From assembly GCA_008638025.1 (NCBI GenBank), contig VTPF01000053.1, forward strand, positions 1 to 5,453: a stretch of DNA of 5,453 bases, in the 5' to 3' direction. The notes under the pieces were generated by a model. That model ran no database searches. It saw only the letters and a list, made by a program, of their open reading frames with translations, and was not told the origin of the DNA. This DNA is from Pelagibacteraceae bacterium. GTDB taxonomy: Bacteria > Pseudomonadota > Alphaproteobacteria > Pelagibacterales > Pelagibacteraceae. Below, one piece after another: positions 1-5,313 of the stretch. Each line of letters starts with the position of its first letter. Position 1 is the stretch's first letter. A program made the position numbers and the translations under genes.

Positions 1-721
1 CAATATCATCTTGGTAAATCATGCTTTGATTTTCTTCTGCGACTTGAAAATCTTCAGAGAAAATGAATTTTTTTGATGAATTTTTTTTTAGCTCTTCATC
101 AATATATCCCATCACCTCAGTTGTTTGTTTTGCAATAATGATATTAGTAATTTGTTGAATAATTCCACATTTATTTCTAACAATATCTTTTAACGTTGGT
201 CCCAAATACTCTAAGTGATCATTAGAAATAGGAGTTAGTGCTTGTGCTATTGGTTGCGAAAAAACATTAGTACTATCACCAATTCCACCTAGTCCCGTTT
301 CAATTATATGATAGTCGGCTTTGTTTTTAGAAAAAGCTAAAAAAGCGAGAGCAGTAATAAATTCAAAAAAAGTTATATCTTGGTGATTATTAGCACGATC
401 TACTTCATAAACTAATTGTTCAAATTCATCATCGCTTATAAAGTGATCATTCAGAAAGATTCTTTCATTAAATTTTACAATATGCGGACTAGTGTAAACA
501 TTAACTGAATAATTATGTGCTTTTAAAATATTTTTTAAATACTCACACACACTTCCTTTTCCATTAGTTCCAGTAACCGTTATTACACCAGATAGTAATT
601 GTTCAGGATTGTTTAAATCTTTTAGTAATCTTTTAATTCTATCTAGAGTAAGTTCAATTCGGCTTGGAGGATTAAGCTGATATAGTCTGTTGAGAAGAAA
701 CTGTATTTTCGTCGGATGCAT
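1..721 (-). CDS. folC: Bifunctional folylpolyglutamate synthase / dihydrofolate synthase, N-terminal part (runs off left edge)
   Basis: ATP-dependent cytoplasmic ligase that adds glutamate to dihydropteroate and/or folates. The 240 residues visible are somewhat over half of the usual 420-430; the C-terminal domain lies beyond position 1. Visible Mur-ligase features in order: N-terminal LNPPSRIELTLDRI (16-29, family form LxPxxIxLxLxR), the P-loop GTNGKGS (51-57), TSPHIVKFNERI (78-89), FFEFITALAF (118-127), GLGGIGDSTN (143-152), NDHLEYLG (167-174), and NKCGII (183-188) whose Lys184 sits where the carbamylated lysine is expected. The ATG at 721 is preceded immediately by an in-frame TAG, and no other ATG or GTG occurs before the P-loop region, so the start is well fixed even though it lies 50 bases inside accD and no clear Shine-Dalgarno is seen. 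Oddity: the normally Arg-containing GLGGRxDATN motif reads GLGGIGDSTN. Function is highly likely; whether both activities are present cannot be judged from this part. Confidence 0.95.
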   Translation of the reverse strand, partial: MHPTKIQFLLNRLYQLNPPSRIELTLDRIKRLLKDLNNPEQLLSGVITVTGTNGKGSVCEYLKNILKAHNYSVNVYTSPHIVKFNERIFLNDHFISDDEFEQLVYEVDRANNHQDITFFEFITALAFLAFSKNKADYHIIETGLGGIGDSTNVFSQPIAQALTPISNDHLEYLGPTLKDIVRNKCGIIQQITNIIIAKQTTEVMGYIDEELKKNSSKKFIFSEDFQVAEENQSMIYQDDI

Positions 722-1613
722 CTATTATGTTTTCTGCTTTTTCAATTTTTAAGTTTAGCAGTATCGATAACAAATTGTACAACTCTTCTCTATGATTTTT
801 TCGATGAATAATTCTATCAACAAAACCTTTTTCTAGTAAGTAACCCGCTGTTTGAAAGCCTTCTGGCAAATCTTCACCTATAGTTCTTTTAATTACATTG
901 GGACCTGCAAACATAATTTTGGTTAACTCTGATTCTGCAAAAACAAATACTGAAGGACCATAAAACCAAGAAGCAGTAACTCCTCCAGCTACGGGACTTG
1001 ATGCCATAATAATTGCTGGAATTCCTTTTTCTTCCAGCATTTGTAAACCAATGATAGATTTTGGCATTTGCATTAATGCATAGGCAGAGTGCTGCATTTT
1101 TTGTCCACCTGTTTGTGGAAATGCAATAAAAGGAATGTTGTGCTCAACTGCATATTTGCAAGCAAATACAAAAGCTTCGCCTTCTTCAATTCCAACAGAT
1201 CCTCCTAAAAACTTTTGATTCATGCAATAGACCACTGACTTAAGGCCTTTAATAGAACCTGTTGCGACAAGTGCTGCATGTCTTTGGTTGAATTTTTTTC
1301 TAGCAGATTTAACTTTATCTTTATAAGGAGTGATATCACTCCAATTAAGAGGATCTGAACTTAGTTTAGGAGTTTCGATTTCTTCAAACTTTCCTTCATC
1401 AAATAAAATTTCAAATCTTTGTCTCGGGAGAATTTGTTGTGGCTCTTGACAATTAGTACAACAGTAAAGATTTTTTTCAATATCTTCTCGATAGATGACG
1501 GTAGAACAAGATGCACAGTTGGTCCAAAGATTCTCAGGAACGATAGATTTTTTTTTAAATAAATTATCTAATTTGGGTTTAATCTTGGCTGCAATGTCCG
1601 TTATCCAATTCAT
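672..1613 (-). CDS. accD: Acetyl-CoA carboxylase carboxyltransferase subunit beta, divergent
   Basis: Beta half of the carboxyltransferase that moves CO2 from carboxybiotin to acetyl-CoA, giving malonyl-CoA for fatty-acid synthesis; it works as an alpha2beta2 complex with AccA in the cytoplasm. At 313 residues it matches the family length. The N-terminal MNWI start and the four-cysteine zinc ribbon (Cys33, Cys36, Cys52, Cys55) are typical of AccD. The crotonase-fold core follows: GGSVG (137-141), a Gly169-Gly170 pair, MQMPKS (181-186), AGGVTAS (209-215), FAGPNVI (235-241), LPEGFQTAGYLLEKGFVDRIIHR (249-271). The ATG overlaps the trpA stop (ATGA), so translation is probably coupled; accD before folC is the standard alphaproteobacterial order. 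Oddities: the near-invariant SASGGARMQEG segment reads PQTGGQKMQHS (166-176), and DPTTGGVSASF reads SPVAGGVTASW (206-216). The reading frame is intact and the C-terminal tail (about 291-313) is polar. A related carboxyltransferase is possible, but the zinc ribbon and context favour AccD. Confidence 0.9.
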   Translation of the reverse strand: MNWITDIAAKIKPKLDNLFKKKSIVPENLWTNCASCSTVIYREDIEKNLYCCTNCQEPQQILPRQRFEILFDEGKFEEIETPKLSSDPLNWSDITPYKDKVKSARKKFNQRHAALVATGSIKGLKSVVYCMNQKFLGGSVGIEEGEAFVFACKYAVEHNIPFIAFPQTGGQKMQHSAYALMQMPKSIIGLQMLEEKGIPAIIMASSPVAGGVTASWFYGPSVFVFAESELTKIMFAGPNVIKRTIGEDLPEGFQTAGYLLEKGFVDRIIHRKNHREELYNLLSILLNLKIEKAENIIDASDENTVSSQQTISA

Positions 1614-2410
1614 ATGATTTTAGCTTTTAGTTGTTTTACCATATTCTCAACGCTACGAATAGGGTCAGTATTTCTTGCTAATGCGTTGGTAATTGATTTG
1701 CATAAGGCTGACCCTACTACTAATCCGTCAGCTTTTGCTAAAGAGCCAATAGTTTTTTCTGTAATTCCAAAACCAATAACTACATTTTGTTTATAATTAA
1801 TTTTTTTTATTTTATTATAATTTTTTAAAATTTCTTTTGCCGTTACCTTTAAGGTGCCGCCAGTAGTTGATAGCATAGAAATATAATAAACCATATCATG
1901 AGAATCTTTCATTATATTTTTCATTCTTATATTTGAGGTGGTTGGAGATATAAGTTGAATAAAATTTATAGAATATTTTTTACATTTGTGAGCAAATTTT
2001 TTATTTTCTGGCCAAGGAAGGTCTACAACTATTAAACCGTCAACCCCTGATCTTTTGCAGTTTTGTAAAAAAGAATTTTCTCCTTGCTGGTAAATATTAT
2101 TATAATAACCCATCAAAATAATTGGTTTTTTTTTATTATTTTTTTTAAATTGTTTAGCTATATAAAAAATATCTTTTATTTTAATTCCATTTTTTATGGC
2201 TCGGTAAGCGCTATTTTGAATTTGTCCTCCATCTGCAACAGGTGTGTTATGTGGAATTCCAAGTTCACAAATATCCACATGCTTTGCAATTGCATTTAAA
2301 ATGTCTAAAGATTTTTTTTTGGTATTATCTCCTCCTACCGTATAAGTAATAAGAGCGGGCCTTTTTTCTTTGCGGCATTTTTCAAAAGCTATACTTATGT
2401 TGGATTTCAT
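1610..2410 (-). CDS. trpA: Tryptophan synthase alpha chain
   Basis: TIM-barrel subunit that splits indole-3-glycerol phosphate into indole and glyceraldehyde 3-phosphate, passing indole to TrpB. The 266 residues align without net gaps to the Salmonella enzyme through at least residue 184, so numbering coincides: both catalytic acids, Glu49 and Asp60, are present, as are Asp130, Tyr175, Thr183 and Gly184. Other family segments: GYYNNIY (101-107), GVDGLIVVDLP (122-132), SPTT (155-158), VIGFGI (211-216) and the phosphate-binding DGLVVGSAL (228-236). Its ATG overlaps the trpB TGA (ATGA), and its own TGA overlaps the accD start in the same way. An AGG lies about ten bases upstream of the ATG. Oddities: loop 2, usually PFSDPxADGP, reads PHNTPVADGG (53-62), so Asp56 is Thr; in loop 6 Arg179 is Met and Gly181 is Ser. 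Those are positions that contact the beta chain. Retention of both catalytic acids suggests the lyase step is intact; altered coupling to TrpB is inference. Confidence 0.92.
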   Translation of the reverse strand: MKSNISIAFEKCRKEKRPALITYTVGGDNTKKKSLDILNAIAKHVDICELGIPHNTPVADGGQIQNSAYRAIKNGIKIKDIFYIAKQFKKNNKKKPIILMGYYNNIYQQGENSFLQNCKRSGVDGLIVVDLPWPENKKFAHKCKKYSINFIQLISPTTSNIRMKNIMKDSHDMVYYISMLSTTGGTLKVTAKEILKNYNKIKKINYKQNVVIGFGITEKTIGSLAKADGLVVGSALCKSITNALARNTDPIRSVENMVKQLKAKII

Positions 2411-3642
2411 TTAAAATAACCTAATCTTTTTTTAATAATCGACCTGTCTTTTTTTGCATCCCCACAACTATTTACACAAATAATAGTGTCCTTACTTAAT
2501 TTAGGAGCAATTTTAATTGCTTCTGCAAAAGCATGAGAAGGTTCTAGCGAAGGAGAAAGATCCTCTAATTTAGACACTAATTTATAGGCTTGAAGAGCCT
2601 CTTCATCTGTTGCCGAAGTATATCTTGCTCTTTTTGTATCTTTTAAAAAACAATGAAGAGGAGAAATTCCGGGATAATCCAGTCCTGCAGAAATAGATGA
2701 GGTTTCTCCAATTTGACCATCCTTGTCTTGAATTACGTATTGAGCAGCTCCATGTAAAATTCCTAGCTTTGAACCATTGGTAAGTGGTGCAGCATGTAAT
2801 TTGCTATTTTTAGGACCCCCAGCTTCTACACCAATAAATTCCACTTGTTTTTTATCATAGTCCATAAACTCATTCCAAAAACCAGCAGCAGAACTTCCTC
2901 CACCAACACAGTTAATGAGCTTTAATTTTTTAGGAATAGATCCAAATTCTTTTTTTAATTGAATTATTAATTCTCTAGAAATTTGAGCTGTGCTCCATGC
3001 ACAAATTTTAATAAAAATATTTGGACCAACAGTGCTACCCACCGCCATATGTGTGGTATCGCAGTTTGAAACCCAGTATCTCATACATTCACTGACCGCA
3101 TCTACTAGTGTTTGACTTCCTGAATATACAGGTACAATTTCAGCTCCATTTTGGCGCATCGCATCACAATTTGGTTTTTGACGTTTTATATCCTTAGCAC
3201 CCATAAAAATTTTGCACTTAAGACCAAATTTTTTAGCTGCCATACTTAGCATTTTACCGGCATAACCAGCCCCGGTATCACCTACAATATATTTTTTTCC
3301 TGCTCTTTTACAAATAAGGGCATGAACTACCGCATTATATATTTTATGTGCACCGCCATTAGCTTTTGAAACTACTTTTGCATAAATCTGCGCACCACCT
3401 AAATGCTTAGTTAAATGATGTAATTTAATAAAAGGAGTAGGAGACCCTACGTAATTTTTAAAATAATAATCTCTTTCTGTGATAAATTTTTTATCATGTC
3501 TTAATTTCTTAAATAAATCAGTTAAATCTTCGACTGGCTTTTTAAGAGTTTCGGGTATGAAATTTCCACCAAATTTTCCACCGTATAAATAATTTTTATC
3601 ATGCTGGTCAATTAATTGAATTTTTTTTTTTAACTTAAGCAT
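2407..3642 (-). CDS. trpB: Tryptophan synthase beta chain (TrpB1 type), divergent active site
   Basis: PLP enzyme that joins indole to serine-derived aminoacrylate to form tryptophan, normally in an alpha2beta2 complex with TrpA. Length (411) and overall colinearity fit TrpB: FGGNFIPETL (24-33), the PLP lysine Lys100 in GGAHK, TGAG (123-126), FMGAKDIKRQ (146-155), GGGSS (247-251), GVEAGG (271-276), LHGA (296-299), SISAGLDYPG (316-325) with the Asp matching Salmonella Asp305, and Arg154 matching Arg141. The start at 3642 lies eight bases inside trpF; the nearest purine stretch is a weak AAAGAAG. Codons 4-8 contain eleven consecutive A. Oddities, by ungapped comparison with the Salmonella chain: the REDL segment before the PLP lysine is lost (KVVSKANGGAHK); catalytic Glu109 is Asp122; Gln114-His115 are Tyr127-Ala128; Lys167 is Val180; Asn236 is Ser251; Ser377 is Cys393. 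The frame is open throughout, so decay is unlikely to be recent. Family identity is secure; full tryptophan synthase activity is not. Confidence 0.92.
   Translation of the reverse strand: MLKLKKKIQLIDQHDKNYLYGGKFGGNFIPETLKKPVEDLTDLFKKLRHDKKFITERDYYFKNYVGSPTPFIKLHHLTKHLGGAQIYAKVVSKANGGAHKIYNAVVHALICKRAGKKYIVGDTGAGYAGKMLSMAAKKFGLKCKIFMGAKDIKRQKPNCDAMRQNGAEIVPVYSGSQTLVDAVSECMRYWVSNCDTTHMAVGSTVGPNIFIKICAWSTAQISRELIIQLKKEFGSIPKKLKLINCVGGGSSAAGFWNEFMDYDKKQVEFIGVEAGGPKNSKLHAAPLTNGSKLGILHGAAQYVIQDKDGQIGETSSISAGLDYPGISPLHCFLKDTKRARYTSATDEEALQAYKLVSKLEDLSPSLEPSHAFAEAIKIAPKLSKDTIICVNSCGDAKKDRSIIKKRLGYFK
3621..3631 (-). repeat. A11 homopolymer in the first codons of trpB
   Basis: Eleven consecutive A on the coding strand span codons 4-8 of trpB (Leu-Lys-Lys-Lys-Ile), just after the trpF stop. 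Runs of nine A also occur in ihfB codons 2-5, accD (1548-1556), trpA (2312-2320) and folC (81-89), so long A tracts are common here; this is the longest one seen. Such tracts can cause RNA-polymerase slippage. Confidence 0.6.
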
Positions 3643-4246
3643 ATTTGTTAACTTCTTTCATAAAATTTTTAATCTTTTCTAAATCTTTAATGCCAGGTTT
3701 GCTTTCTAAACTACTAGAGATATCTAATTTAGAAGTATATTGCAAAGCTTGTGCAACATTATCAATATTTATTCCACCTGCTAGAAAATAGGAACCAATA
3801 TTTTTATTTTTTAATAATTTGAAGTTAAATAACTCAGATTTTTCCATCGCAGGAGTATCTAGCAACAAATCATCTGCATCGGGATAGTGATCAATTTGGT
3901 TTAAATCCTCTTTATTTTTTATTTTTATTGCTTTGATAATTTTGAGTTTAAATTTTTTTTTAATTTCTAAAATTCTATTGTTATTTTCAGATCCATGCAG
4001 CTGAAGAAAATCTACATTATCCTTGATAGTATTAATTAAATTATCATCTGGATCTACTATTACAGCAACTGTAGATGGACTATTATTTTTTATTTTTGCT
4101 GTAATTTCTATAAGCTTCAAAGGGGAAAGATTTCTGGGACTTTTAGGATAATTACAAACAAAACCTAAAAATTTAGCACCACAATTTATTGCAGTTTGAA
4201 TTGCATCATAATCTCTCAACCCACAAATTTTAATAGTGGCCGACAT
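3635..4246 (-). CDS. trpF: N-(5'-phosphoribosyl)anthranilate isomerase
   Basis: Catalyses the Amadori rearrangement of phosphoribosylanthranilate to CdRP, the third step of tryptophan synthesis, as a small cytoplasmic TIM barrel. The 203 residues match the family length. Visible signatures: KICGL (6-10) with Cys8 as the expected general base, GFV (28-30) then PKSPR (34-38) with the conserved Arg, VIVDPDD (62-68), LQLHG (81-85), IKAIKI (104-109), LLLD with Asp130 at the general-acid position, LAGGINIDNV (155-164), and DISSSLESKPGIKD (175-188). The ATG shares one base with the pyrF stop (TAATG), so it is probably translated by re-initiation; no Shine-Dalgarno is evident. Oddities: the loop after Asp130, which normally carries GGTG or GGNG followed by FDW, is shortened to TPAMEKSEL and then FNF, with no glycines; SSGVE reads SSSLE near the phosphate site. 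Function as TrpF is very likely given both catalytic residues and the trpF-trpB-trpA order. Confidence 0.93.
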   Translation of the reverse strand: MSATIKICGLRDYDAIQTAINCGAKFLGFVCNYPKSPRNLSPLKLIEITAKIKNNSPSTVAVIVDPDDNLINTIKDNVDFLQLHGSENNNRILEIKKKFKLKIIKAIKIKNKEDLNQIDHYPDADDLLLDTPAMEKSELFNFKLLKNKNIGSYFLAGGINIDNVAQALQYTSKLDISSSLESKPGIKDLEKIKNFMKEVNKYA

Positions 4247-4947
4247 TATTGTAACGATGAAATTAATTTTTGGATATTATTTTTTATGTTACCCCTGGTA
4301 ATGCTTCTTCCAATTACAATTCCCGTAGCTCCATTATTAAAAGCTAATTTTGGTGTCATAACTCTTTTCTGATCTTGTTTTAAATCACCCTCGAGTCTTA
4401 TTCCAGGAGTGATAATTTGCATTCCTTTGCATATTTTTTTTATAAATTTAGCTTCATAGCCAGAACATACAATTCCATCTATCTTTGCTTTTTTTGCAAG
4501 AGCAGCCTGTTGGATTACAATGTTTTTTATGGATTTGGTGTGTCCTACTTGCTTTAATTGATTTTCTGAAAAGGAAGTGAGAACAGTAACTGCCAATATC
4601 TTTAGTTTTTTATTTGATTTTTTTGCCGCTTGTTTTGCTGCTAGCATCATTTCATATCCACCTGATGCGTGTATCGTTAAGTATCTTACATTGGTTAAAT
4701 CTTTTAATGAAAAAATTGCTGAAGAGACAGTATTAGGAATGTCCATTAACTTTAAATCTAGCCAAATAGAAATATTTTTAGATAATTGCGAAATAAAATT
4801 TCTTCCCTGTTTAGAATTAAAAAACTCTAAGCCAAATTTATATCCAATGTTTAATTTTGAAGTATTACTTTGATGAATAATTTTTTTTACTTGAGATAAA
4901 TTGGTAGTATCGCAGGCAATAAAGATATTATATTTTTTCTTGATCAA
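4246..4947 (-). CDS. pyrF: Orotidine 5'-phosphate decarboxylase (TTG start)
   Basis: Final step of de novo UMP synthesis: decarboxylation of OMP to UMP by a dimeric TIM-barrel enzyme. The 233 residues match the bacterial type. Signatures in order: FIACD with Asp13, YKFGLEFF with Lys37, DLKLMDIPNTV (64-74) carrying the Asp64, Lys66 and Asp69 of the catalytic array, HASGG (93-97), AVTVLTS (119-125), GIVCS (158-162), ITPGIR (179-184), DQKRVMTP (192-199) and the phosphate-binding VIGRSIT (211-217). The start is TTG at 4947: an in-frame TAG lies nine codons upstream, no ATG or GTG occurs between them, and downstream there is no ATG before the essential Asp13. It overlaps the end of ihfB by 20 bases. 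A purine-rich AAGAAAGAAAAG upstream is the only ribosome-binding candidate. Oddity: the usual His of DLKxHDIPNT is Met68. Neighbouring pyrF and trpF are distinct barrels, not a fusion. Confidence 0.95.
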   Translation of the reverse strand: MIKKKYNIFIACDTTNLSQVKKIIHQSNTSKLNIGYKFGLEFFNSKQGRNFISQLSKNISIWLDLKLMDIPNTVSSAIFSLKDLTNVRYLTIHASGGYEMMLAAKQAAKKSNKKLKILAVTVLTSFSENQLKQVGHTKSIKNIVIQQAALAKKAKIDGIVCSGYEAKFIKKICKGMQIITPGIRLEGDLKQDQKRVMTPKLAFNNGATGIVIGRSITRGNIKNNIQKLISSLQ

Positions 4948-5251
4948 TTTCTTTTCTTTCTTGATTGATAGCTACGTTTAATAATTTAGAACTTTTCCAG
5001 CTAATTTTTCTTTTGGCAGGAACTTCAACTTTTTCTCCTGTTTTTGGATTTCGAGCGATGCGCGGTTTCATTGTTTTAACCTTTAGCATTCCAAAACCTC
5101 TAATTTCGATATTGTGTCCCGTCGCTAATTGATTGGATAAATATCTAAAAACACTTTCAACCATACGCTCAATGTCAGCATTTAAAACTTTGGGATATTT
5201 GGCTTGAAGTTTTTGGATTAATTCTTTTTTAACAAAAGTTTTTTTTTCCAT
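4928..5251 (-). CDS. ihfB: Integration host factor subunit beta / HU-family DNA-binding protein
   Basis: Small nucleoid protein that binds the minor groove and bends DNA sharply, acting as a dimer (IHF with the alpha subunit, which is not in this window). The 107 residues contain the N-terminal helical dimerisation part (about 8-45, starting KKELIQKL), the signature RGFG (51-54), and the beta-arm with ARNPKTGE (66-73), whose Pro69 is the DNA-intercalating proline. It is longer than the usual 94 or so because of about seven extra residues at the start and a charged tail (97-107) that spans the pyrF overlap. Oddities: GRNPKTG reads ARNPKTG, and the usual FKxGK after the arm is WKSSK (85-89). 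Sequence alone hardly separates IHF-beta from HU; the position directly after rpsA, standard for ihfB in proteobacteria, decides the name. It follows the only non-coding gap here, so a promoter just upstream is plausible. The ATG has no obvious Shine-Dalgarno. Confidence 0.87.
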   Translation of the reverse strand: MEKKTFVKKELIQKLQAKYPKVLNADIERMVESVFRYLSNQLATGHNIEIRGFGMLKVKTMKPRIARNPKTGEKVEVPAKRKISWKSSKLLNVAINQERKEIDQEKI

Positions 5252-5262
5252 GAAACATAGAA

Positions 5263-5275
5263 TAGACTATTGATT
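5263..5275 (-). promoter_or_regulatory. Near-consensus IHF site upstream of ihfB
   Basis: The minus strand reads AATCAATAGTCTA, matching the E. coli IHF consensus WATCARNNNNTTR at eight of nine specified positions (C for the first T of TTR). It overlaps the possible -10 box. A second, poorer match with two mismatches (CATCAATAATTTT) lies at 5293-5305. IHF autoregulation is known in enterobacteria; a role here is inferred, and base composition makes chance matches likely. Confidence 0.25.
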
Positions 5276-5278
5276 ATA
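5273..5278 (-). promoter_or_regulatory. Possible -10 box for the ihfB-folC operon
   Basis: A perfect TATAAT on the minus strand lies 21 bases before the ihfB ATG in the only intergenic gap of the window. No convincing -35 box is found 16-18 bases upstream, and in DNA this AT-rich such a hexamer can arise by chance. If real, the leader would be only about 10-15 bases. Confidence 0.35.
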
Positions 5279-5313
5279 AAGAATAAATAACAAAAATTAT
5301 TGATGAAATTAGC

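Noticed and set aside
1614..1796. Open frame of 60 codons on the plus strand inside trpA
   Set aside because: Antisense to a well-supported gene, no recognisable protein features, no ribosome-binding site; open by chance.
2131..2150. T-rich tracts resembling intrinsic terminators
   Set aside because: They encode lysine/asparagine runs (AAA/AAT) on the minus strand and have no GC-rich hairpin beside them.
2084..2299. Open frame of 71 codons on the plus strand inside trpA
   Set aside because: The hydrophobic Phe/Ile-rich product is what antisense of lysine/asparagine-rich AT coding sequence gives; no other support.
2407..3642. trpB as a pseudogene
   Set aside because: The frame is open over 411 codons with family-typical length and many motifs kept; substitutions without frameshift or stop do not support decay.
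4577..4873. Open frame of 98 codons on the plus strand inside pyrF
   Set aside because: It lies wholly antisense to pyrF, which has all family motifs; the predicted protein resembles nothing recognisable.
4940..4947. Palindrome TTGATCAA at the pyrF start as an operator
   Set aside because: Only eight bases, within two overlapping coding sequences, and no second copy or known regulator match.
5252..5313. Trp attenuator/leader peptide or riboswitch ahead of the operon
   Set aside because: The gap is only 62 bases, has no Trp-codon run, no stable hairpins and no riboswitch-like conserved core.
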